A stretch of DNA of 64,000 nt. Source: Thaumatotibia leucotreta. Lineage: Eukaryota > Arthropoda > Insecta > Lepidoptera > Tortricidae. Made by a program: the position numbers and the translations under genes. The stretch is taken from positions 49,631 through 113,630 of the forward strand of contig JALPQI010001748.1 of NCBI GenBank assembly GCA_025490895.1, given 5' to 3'. The notes beneath the pieces were generated by a model. It searched no databases. It had not been told where the DNA came from and saw only the letters and a program-made list of their open reading frames with translations. Shown here piece by piece: positions 55,127 through 64,000 of this stretch; position 1 is the first letter of the stretch, and each line of letters opens with the position of its first letter.

Positions 55127-56962
55127 AAAGAGTCATTGTATTGTAATTATTTAATTTGCTGTTGATTGTTGTAAAATCGACCTACAAACAAATGTAGATT
55201 TAGCCTACATTCTGAGTAACTAAGTGCTCGTTTCTCTAAGTTTTCCTATCAACAGATGAACCATTTGGCTCACTTCCAATTTGGCTTATGTCAAAGCTGA
55301 ACTTATGATTTGTTCATAATATTATTGTTCAAGTAGCTACTTGGATGTCTCAAAACTTTTATTCTCATTATTTCTATTAAGGGCTCTGACAAAGTGAGCA
55401 TACAAGGTTTTCTTGCCTTAAAGGGTTGTTGGCGTGTGAATTGATGACATCGTATACCTATAAAATTGTTAGACGATGTTAAACACCGCAAGGACATCCC
55501 GGTCTAAACCTATTCTTCTCTCTAATCTGTGTTATTTGTTTGTGTTATTTTTGGTTATGAAATCCACATTTATCACAGGTCCTTTAAAATTCGTCTGCGT
55601 AGCTTTAAATAATTGCAACAATCGATTTTAATAAGAAAATAGGTATGCCATCCGGAGTCGTAGCTTATAACGATTTTTATGAAAGAACAGTAGGTATTTC
55701 GCTCTTTATAAATTGTCGAATTACGTATTGCCGAAATTATACAAAGGTCGGGTAAATACTAAACCTACAGAGGGCCTGCGGGCACGGTTAGCTGTGAGGG
55801 CGCGATCTCCAGCACCTTATTGATTATCTCTCGAAAGCCCACGCCCTCTCAGCTCGCGAGCAGTTACACCTATTACGTTCGCTCGTTTTGAGCCATATGT
55901 AAACTTATGGTTAAAGGTTAATAGTACCTACATGATACAAGCGTGCTAAGTTTAGTGTAGTTACGCATGGTTACATTTTAATTTATTTGTTCCAGATATA
56001 TCTACCTACATCTACAATCTTCAGAAATAATTAATATAATAATGAATATTCGAAAACAAAATTTATCATCACTATCATCAGTAAAAAAATGTCGACGTAA
56101 ATTTCTATAGTAGCTCATGGTCAGTTACCACAATTGTAAAAAGTCAAATGTTCGAAATGGTTTTCTAAGTGGGTACTCATACTTAACGCCTTCAGCAGAC
56201 CAATAAATAGATGCATAAATATACCACATCATCACGTACAACGTATATAGGTATACGTTTATTTTATAAAAACCATACATGCCTCCATGACAGTCATGAC
56301 GAGGCAACCCACCTTTTTTGGTCCGTATTCTATGGACTATCCAAAGCGACATTGACAAATTATACTTACGTACCTACAGGGTTAGTCCCATTAACATAAC
56401 ATTCGGATTGACCTCGAGGCCTACATCAATAAGCAAAAAATGTTCCCTGGGTTCGTTCCAAAGAGGTTATCTGGGTTGAGGAGCCCAGCAGACTAGACGG
56501 CGCCGTGGCTCGCGACTCCTTGGCGCCGATTGGAGGGTCACACTGGGAACTGGCTGGCGCAGATTTGCCCTATCGCTTTCGCTTAATGGAACCCTTGTAA
56601 GTTTACATTAATTGAGCGCTGCGCTAACCTATATTCCGTGTTTAGAAATAATAAAAGTCTTCAACGCCTTCGCTTATACCATCCTATAATTTTCATATAA
56701 TTTGTCAATAGCCATGATGAATGGCAAGTCAAATCAGCATCTTTTTTCGAACTGTCAAAACGATCACCACTATGGAATTTTATATGAAATACTCAAAAGT
56801 GACGTCACGTTTGAGTACTGCCAAATTACCTACTCTTTTAAGTTCTTTTCAATTTATTAAATAGCAGTTCCGTACAAAAATTACTCCAATCTACCATCTT
56901 AGTAATAAGATAAGTTGCCGTGTGGTGACGGCAGTAAAAATACATTTGTCACCACCCCAACT

Positions 56963-57205
56963 CCTCCTGCGGGTGTCGTAAGAGTCGACTAAGGGATTGA
57001 AGTGTCACTGACCATACTACAAGATTGATGATGGGCAGCAGCGTCATCATAGTGGACACATTACTGCGATCGCCAATCCGCTTGCCCAGCGTGGCGATTA
57101 TGGGCATTTACCTCCTAATGCGTCTATACGCTACGCATAGTTAATAGGAGAGGCCTACGTCCAGCAGTGGACTAACATAGTCTGATGATGTGATGTGTGA
57201 TGATG
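56963..57205 (+). mobile_element. LINE 3' end, copy 2
   Basis: cctcctgcgggtgtcgtaag, agtcgactaagggattg, then the shared attgatgatgggcagcagcg block to gaggcctacgtccagcagtg and gatgatgtgatg. Probably the canonical arrangement. Confidence 0.8.
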
Positions 57206-58670
57206 TGTTATGCCGTGCATAAAGTTAAATAATTTATTTTAACTACAGTCATCATCCCTATTATCTATATCACTCTAAAATCAATCGTCTACCTACCTAC
57301 CCATGGACAGAGAATAGCCAGTTAGTGAAAAGTGGTCAGTCATTGACGACTTATCAAACATTCTTGGAAGCCGTGAAAACTGGCGTAGTCAGCAGTAAGT
57401 GGGCGTGTTATTAATTATGAACTTAAAAGGTCACTTGTAGAAATATTATTCCGAGTATACAATGCAGCTTATTGAACAACAACCGCATTTCATATAACTT
57501 AATTAATTGAACAGTGCTTAGCAAATGAATAATAAGAGTACAAATTCTACCCGAACTAATATTACATTGTAGGTCATACAATTAGAGCTCCTGCTACTGG
57601 TCGAAACCTATTATTACCATTTTATCACACACTTTTTACGAGACTAATATACAGTGTGTGGTCTTTAACACGGGAGAAAAATGAAATGAGTGACTCCTTA
57701 GACTATCAGCAATAATCCTGTAAAGGTCCCGGTGTTTCAAAGTGGTTAAGTTCGGAGATATTGTCATTCAAAGCTATGGACCTTTAGTACTGGATCTTGG
57801 CATCACGATGTCGTAGCTTGTCAGTCGCAAGACATCTTGATAGTATACCAGGTAGGAAGTCATAACAATAATTTTGTTTGCATTTTTACACTAATTTGAT
57901 ACGGTTTTAAAAAAAAAAAAATATATTTTTCAATGATTCAAAAATGATAAGTTATTGATAACTTTTAATTCAAGTAAATGAACCCATAATAATGAAAAAT
58001 ACATGAACAAAAAATTACAAAAAGAAATTTTTTTTTTTAATTAAAATATGTGGAAATGATTGTTGATCAGCTTATTAATGCACCGTTTAAATTTTCACCC
58101 CGGTTGTAGGCCACACACTGTATATATTTCGGAATTGGGTAAGTACCTATAGGTATATAGCCGATGCTGATGAAATCCCAAATCAGTAAAAGATGAACTA
58201 TCTCGTTCCTTTATATCTCAAACAATAGTGCCGCAGCGATACAATAACAAACCTAAAAGTGAGTTTTCCCCGTCAAGTTCAGACACGTCGCCGCGGCCGG
58301 CAATATGACGTCAGTGCTTTGTATGTAGAGTGCCTACTGTCGCATCGCATCACGATGGCGTGGGCGTTAAGCGATTCACGGAATTCGCTTCTGCCATGAG
58401 TTTGCACTGAAAACCTATTTGCAGTGGATTTAACAAGCACACCGCGTGTTGGGTAGTTATGGCTTTTCTTGAAATCGAGCAATTACTCGGAACAGAAGCT
58501 GATTCTTTACCAAACCCTGAGCATTATTTTGTTATAAATTCCAATTTTCTAATTATTATATTTTCTGAGGAAAGTGCATTTGAGGTCATTACTTGCCGGT
58601 AAATTAACACTTGGGGGACAGGCGCTCGCGATGATTAAAGTAGTGTCGATCAATGTGTTAACATTTAGTT

Positions 58671-58912
58671 TTTCAGTTTAGCAATAATTTGCTACAAGTC
58701 TTCACGTTTGATTACATTCATTAATACGAGTCAATTCATAGCCCTGAATAACTTATTGTATCCCATGATAATTTAAATATGATGATGTGTTTTTCAGTTT
58801 AGCAATAATTTGCTACAAGTCTTCACGTTTGATTACATTCATTAATACGAGTCAATTCATAGCCCTGAATAACTTATTGTATCCCATGATAATTTAAATA
58901 TGATGATGTGTT
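58671..58912. repeat. Perfect-looking 121-bp tandem duplication
   Basis: tttcagtttagcaataattt…ttaaatatgatgatgtgt occurs at 58671-58791 and again at 58792-58912 with no difference that I can see. Recent local duplication or an assembly artefact. Confidence 0.92.
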
Positions 58913-60530
58913 TTAAGAATGACGTATCCGTCATGCGCAGTGTCCAACGATGGGCCAGTTCATTCATCAAACTTTAACCAATACCAACGCGTTACGTCAC
59001 CCAAGCATTGAGCGGCAAACAGAGACGTCTATCACAATCGACCAATATATCAAAACAAAATTCGAAACTCTTACTGACTCATTTTGTAGGTATGTTAGCG
59101 TTTTTAGGCAAGCTGGTCCGGACTGGGTGCACACTTTAATAAGAGAAAATATACCAAGATACAGTCTGTTATAAAGCAATATTATATTATAACATTGTCA
59201 CTGGTCATATTGCATAGAAATGGGTTTCGTAGAATGTTGTTCTCGAAACTGAAACTTTATTGTTAAGAACTTGTAACAAAAGTGCGACACGAGCGAGCGC
59301 TGGGCTACAGAAATGTGGCGTCGTGTGTGAAATACACGCCGCGGAAAATGGTGTATTAAAACTTTGTCCGGGCGAACTAAATAACGTGAATTTAGCGAAA
59401 TACGGTCATCGTTTTTTTATTTCCAATTCCATTAAATGTCTATTTACACCTATGACTTTATCATAAAAATGTAGGAATCAAATGTAACGGTCATAAACGA
59501 TGCCTTACCAGCCATTGAAATGCGCATATGTAAAAATTATAGTCACGAATTTTTATGAAACTGCAAAAAAATATTACCGTTTTCAACATTTTAGTCGTGA
59601 GATCTTGATAAATATTCTATGGGAGAGTTTCAGATTCAGTTTCGCGGGCTAAATATAGGTAATATTTATATACATAAGGAATGTCATCACCGTTGCACAA
59701 TAGAAATAGTTCCGGTTAGTTCATGATTACACTTGCTACGTCGTGCGTCCAACGCAACTTGAGCACGTTTATAGTTTAAAATCTTTACGTGAATTTCTTT
59801 CACTACGTTGCACATGTGTCAAAATACCCATTATGTGGTATGAACTTGTAAGTATATGACGTATTAGCTGGTGCCCGAGACTTCATCTGCACGCATACAG
59901 TCGATTTTTGCATTAAATACTAGACTAGAACCTAAATGAACCTTCAACAAAATCGGCCCAATTGCTTTAACGTGAAGCGGTAATAGACAAGGAGCTACTT
60001 TCGCGTTTATACATTTTATAATATTAAAGTAAATATGGATAATTATAACCATAAATTATCGCTTGATAGTATCTTTCTGGTAAAACTGCAAAAGAAAGAT
60101 GAAGTAAAAATCCATTTTGCAATCACGACCATTTGTCACAGCTAGCCAAATTGGATAACTGCATTCATCTGTAACATTTTCGTGTTTCCAAACTGGTAAA
60201 GTGCTGTTATAACTGCTCAGTGTCTGCGGCACGTGGAACTCGTAGAGTGGGAGTACACGTGTGGTTTCACAGGAAAGGTTACTAGGAAATTAATGCTGTT
60301 TACTATGCAGGAGGCGGAGAAAATTGAAAGGAACGGTTAATTATGATCTCGACGGGATGGCGGGCGAAAACATATTGTTTGTTTTCCGAGGTTGAGATAG
60401 ACTGGTTAATGTAAATGTATAAGAATTTACTGTAGGAACTCAATTATAATTATTATAGCAAGTCATTAAAAGTATGTTTGGTTTATAACTGCCATAAGTT
60501 TTTAACATATTAAAGTATTATGTACACGGA

Positions 60531-60651
60531 CAGTTGACGTCAAAGATATCGTTACAGTTTAGGCGCCATAAATATATTTACACGACTTTATTGCCTTGAC
60601 ATAAATATAATTTAGGCACCTAAACTATAATGATATCTTTGACGTCGACGT
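60531..60651. mobile_element. Palindromic MITE, family G (copy G1)
   Basis: cagttgacgtcaaagatatc, gttacagtttaggc at the left; cctaaactataatgatatct, ttgacgtcgacg at the right. Near full-length foldback. Confidence 0.87.
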
Positions 60652-60850
60652 ACATGGTGTCATCTGGGTCGTGGAGTAAGAGTGAACATGGTACTAGGGA
60701 CGGTAACGCTGGGCAACTTTCACTATGAAGACAACCAAAAAAATCGCGATTAAAATCTCGTATCAGTAATTTGTCTCGTCACCGTCTACCTGTAATAATT
60801 AGGCAGCGAAAGTCTATCTTTCGCGAAAGATATACTGTCGCACGACATTA

Positions 60851-61150
60851 AGCCCGTTATCCATAAACGTCTCCTAACTCAGCAAGCCGCTAAGTATTTT
60901 TTGTCTCTTTCGGTCTTATGGACAAATTGATTAGACCGAAAGGTGCAAACAATACTTGGCTAAAGGCTAACCCCCTTATTCATAAACGTTTGTTAACTTA
61001 ACAAGCCGCTAATAATTGTTTGTCCCTTTCGGTCTTAACAATGTGACCATAAGAGCAAAAGGGACAAACAATTATTAGCGGTTTGTTAAGTTAACAAACG
61101 TTTATGAATAAGGGGGTAAGTTAGCAGACGTTTAAGAATACAGGGGTTAG
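60851..61150. mobile_element. Palindromic MITE, family B (copy B6) interrupted by copy B7
   Basis: The left part, from cccgttatccataaacgtct to caatacttggctaaaggctaa, continues after 61117 with gttagcagacgtttaagaat and acagggg, the expected right arm. The two halves are separated by B7, with TAA on both sides of it. Confidence 0.78.
60971..61115. mobile_element. Palindromic MITE, family B (copy B7, near-perfect and nested)
   Basis: Almost perfect foldback: cccccttattcataaacgtt / aacgtttatgaataaggggg, with ttaacaagccgctaataatt and its reverse complement inside. Flanking TAA on each side looks like a 3-bp target duplication (as made by PIF/Harbinger-type elements; assignment inferred). Probably the youngest copy here. 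Confidence 0.88.
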
Positions 61151-62021
61151 TCGTCTTTTTCCGAGATATCACAAGTTCTATGGCTCTGGATAACCGCCAG
61201 GACCTGCGACCTTGCTGATATCGCCGGCGCGGCGCCGTGAGAGTTATGGCGAAGGGTGACATACGCTTTACCTAATACCCGACTATTGTAGTATACAAGC
61301 TGTTTTACCAGCGACTGAAAACCCTTACTGAGTCATACTGATCAACTTTTACTGACTCTAGATAGATAATATGCATGTCAATCAAACATATTCGGCGTAA
61401 TTCTGCTAAAGGGTAAAATCCTCAACATTCTGTAACTTCAATTACCAATTGTTTTGTATAAATCAAGGTTAAGGGCCTATCCCTACAGGTAGATAGACAT
61501 TTAAATTTACTTAATTTAACCTATAACATGATTCAAGTTCACGTGCTGTTATTAGAACACAGTAACATTATTTTTTTTACAAATTCCGTTGAGCTTTTAT
61601 TGATGTACCTATGTCAGTAGCAGTTTAATATGTTCGTAAAATAATTTAATACACGCCACGTACATACTCCACGTAGCAAAAGCTTCGGCATTTATTCCCA
61701 AAAGAAATTACGTTAAAACATTAATGCATTGCGTTGTCACGCGAAAATGAAACCCTGCGGTTTCATTTTCGAAGAGTGATTCACCGAATACATTATTTGC
61801 AGAATACAGTCATGTAACGCGAAACATGTTAGGGATTCCCGGCATATTGATGTTTCCGACTTGCATCAAAAACACTTTCATCTTATTTATCGTTGCTCCT
61901 AAGGTTTGTGTAATTAACAAGATTGGTTATTTCCATCTAAACTTGCCGTTAATATAGAGGTTGCGAATAGAAGTTGGCGTTTTAGTTACGTAATACGTTA
62001 TTGCTCCTCAATTTAATTATT

Positions 62022-62300
62022 TCAGCCTCCGTAGCCTAGTTGGTAGTGACCCTGTCTACGAACCTGGAGGTTCCCGGTTCGAATCCTGGCGAGGGCATTA
62101 GTTGTGTATTTATTTATTACTTATATTTGTTCCTTGATCATGGCTGTTTATGTATTTAAGTATTTGTATGTATCTATCTATTATATGTATATATCGTCGC
62201 CAGGTACCCACAACACATAGCTTTAATTGAGTTTACCATGGGACTAGGTCGATTTGTGTAAGATGTTCCAGATATTTATTTATTTATTATATTACTATTG
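62022..62300 (+). mobile_element. tRNA-derived SINE
   Basis: The tRNA-like head has an A-box-like tagcctagttgg (62032) and a B box ggttcgaatcc (62076). The body reads gtttaccatgggactaggtc, gatttgtgtaag, and the tail is tatttatttatta. The acceptor arms do not pair perfectly, so it is not a working tRNA gene. This head-body-tail layout is common in moth genomes. Confidence 0.85.
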
Positions 62301-62363
62301 CAATAGTACTTTAGTAATATAGCCTTACATTAATTTATAGTACAAAGTTTAAAGAAATAAACA

Positions 62364-62498
62364 TCAGTCGACGTCAAAGATATCGTTACAGTTTAGGTGC
62401 CAAAAATATATTTACACGACCTTAATGGCAAAGCAATAAAGTCTTGTAAATATATTTTTAGTACCTAAACCGTAACGACGTATCTTTGACATCGACTG
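62364..62498. mobile_element. Palindromic MITE, family G (copy G2)
   Basis: tcagtcgacgtcaaagatat, cgttacagtttaggtgcc at the left; cctaaaccgtaacgacgtat, ctttgacatcgactg at the right. Lies about 65 bp after the SINE tail. Confidence 0.87.
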
Positions 62499-62727
62499 TA
62501 TTAGCATAACACACCTCAAAACTGTATAGGTAAGACTGGCAATCTTTTGTTTGTTTCAATTTTTACGTCAATAATTAAATCGCAAATTTAATTATATAAA
62601 ACAATTTCGTAAAAAATCTCCATTCATATCGCCAGTTACTACTCGTAATGACCTAATAGTAAGTATTAATACACCAGAACCCTACATACAATCCTGTCGG
62701 AGAAGCAGTAAGGTCGTCTAGAAATTC

Positions 62728-63173
62728 CCAATCGATCTTGCGATTCGAGCTCGGCAGGGCGATGAGCAAAATAATTAGATTATGCAATTATATTTTCTGT
62801 AGTGGCGCCAGTAATTTCTCTTTGGAACCTATAGTGTCAATTACACTCGGACGTTCTGAAAATGGTCGGTTGCCTGGTAAACTCGTACTCAGCGACCGTA
62901 TGCGGCGAACGACCAAATGTAATTGACACTATAGGCTCCAAGGGGCCTAGCCAAGACACTACAGAAAAGTTTAAGCACTTCCCCCGCCAAAAGCTTGTTC
63001 GTTTTTATAGCCGAGTTATCGATCGCCAACTCGCTTTTAGTAGGACTAGAACCTATAGGAAAGAGACGAAAGGTCACGTGATTATTTAAAGTTTCAATCA
63101 TACCTATACCAAAATGGATTCCGATCAATCTTGCGATTCGAGCTTGGTAAGGCGATGAGCAAAGTAATTAGAT
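62728..63173. repeat. Direct repeats of about 54 bp flanking a foldback segment
   Basis: atcgatcttgcgattcgagc, tcggcagggcgatgagcaaa at 62731 recurs as atcaatcttgcgattcgagc, ttggtaaggcgatgagcaaa at 63125. Between them is an inverted repeat, ttggaacctatagtgtcaat (62822) against attgacactataggctccaa (62922-62941). Possibly a decayed element with terminal direct repeats. Confidence 0.65.
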
Positions 63174-64000
63174 ATTCAATTTAAATTAGTTTGGATATAT
63201 TTATTTTTTATTTTATAGCGGCCGTATTCAAAACTTCACAGAAATGGCGACTGAACAGTGAATTAATAGGAAGGAGAAAAAAAAGTCACGGGGCTAGTTA
63301 ACATTTCAGTGCTTTGTTTTCAGCCCTTAGGTTACTAACTTTCTATTCAGAGGATTCTTGCTCAAAGTCGCTCAAATCAGTGCAGTAGTAATTTGAAGCT
63401 TACGTAACATATACAAGTATATATTCATTGATTATAAATTGCCTAATGCCCATCCTGATGAACTAACGACAGCATAAGGGTGTTATTACTTCAATCAAAT
63501 TATGTAATTGATTAAATAAAAGCCGGAAGAAATACTTGTACATTTAAGATAGTAAGTACGAAAGTTATTCCTTATTACATTTTCCCTAAGAAAAATATAG
63601 ACGTCGCCTTGAATCTTCTATTATTGCGATTTCTTGCAATTACGAATTGTTATTATAAAAACATGATTACGAACGCTCAGAGTTTCAAATACGGTTTCCT
63701 TTCAACAGAAGGCAAACAATATTTTACTGAAGGCTTACGCTAATTGAAAGCAACAATTGTTATTTATGAAGTAATCTTGTAGACGTAGTAAATAACTATT
63801 AAGTATTCATAATTACTTTGAAATGTTTGTTAACATCATGCAGGTTTTTATTGAAACCGAGGATTGAGGTGCCGATTTTTAGCCAAACCGTGAGCATAAT
63901 TTGATTATAAATTCAAATTTCTAACGTAATTAATTTTCTAAGAAAAGTTCGTTGAGAAGCAATGTACTCAAAATAAATCGTTAATTAGCGCTAGCGCTTG

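Larger units (their letters stand above)
41981..64000. other. Region upstream of the first recognised coding exon: no gene supported
   Basis: 22 kb with only short open frames that lack family features or sit inside palindromic repeats. It should contain at least one more 5' exon of the channel transcript, because exon 1 of this model has a splice acceptor. I found no convincing ATG exon or promoter. Repeats listed separately occupy much of it. Confidence 0.6.

Noticed and set aside
58950..59174. 74-codon plus-strand open frame (MGQFIHQTLTNTNALR...)
   Set aside because: No recognisable domain, no splice context or neighbouring exons, and a 60-codon frame on the other strand; treated as chance.
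62024..62098. tRNA gene
   Set aside because: A and B boxes are present, but acceptor-stem pairing is imperfect and the sequence runs into a SINE body and AT-rich tail, so it is annotated as a SINE.

Overview
The window is animal nuclear DNA, most probably from a moth or butterfly (Lepidoptera). It is AT-rich and intron-rich, and it is full of short palindromic DNA transposons, LINE tails ending in (GAT)n and a tRNA-derived SINE of the kind common in that order. The order is an inference from repeat style and from how closely the coding exons resemble insect Cav2. No species can be named.

One protein-coding gene is clearly recognisable, and it is on the minus strand. It encodes the pore-forming alpha1 subunit of a presynaptic-type voltage-gated calcium channel (Cav2, the insect cacophony gene, cac). 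I placed 28 exons by hand from AG/GT splice sites, continuous reading phase and channel motifs. One isoform uses 25 of them: 3,531 coding nt, 1,177 residues, from a candidate ATG at 41922 to the end of the exon at 151. Repeat I lies at about 41.9-16.3 kb, the I-II linker at 15.2-11.2 kb, repeat II at 9.9-8.3 kb, the II-III linker at 8.0-6.5 kb, repeat III at 6.1-3.9 kb, and repeat IV S1-S3 at 3.8-0.15 kb. Repeat IV S4-S6 and the C-terminus lie outside the window.

Three positions carry pairs of equal-length, same-phase exons that must be alternatives. They are the repeat I voltage sensor S4 (101 nt each), the I-II linker beta-subunit site (116 nt each) and repeat IV S2 (111 nt each). Together they could give up to eight channel forms with different voltage sensing and beta-subunit or G-protein coupling.

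The second unusual structure is in intron 1. The first recognised coding exon has four tandem, partly decayed copies downstream of it (donor ends at 41081, 40278, 39914, 39603), each ending at a preserved splice donor and embedded in a repeat array.

The remainder, including 41,981-64,000 upstream of the first recognised coding exon, holds no other gene I can support. It contains at least eight families of foldback or inverted-repeat elements, two nested insertions, a 1.37-kb element with 35-bp terminal inverted repeats, LINE remnants, a SINE and a recent 121-bp tandem duplication. The promoter and any further 5' exons of the channel gene are expected in or beyond this upstream region but could not be located.
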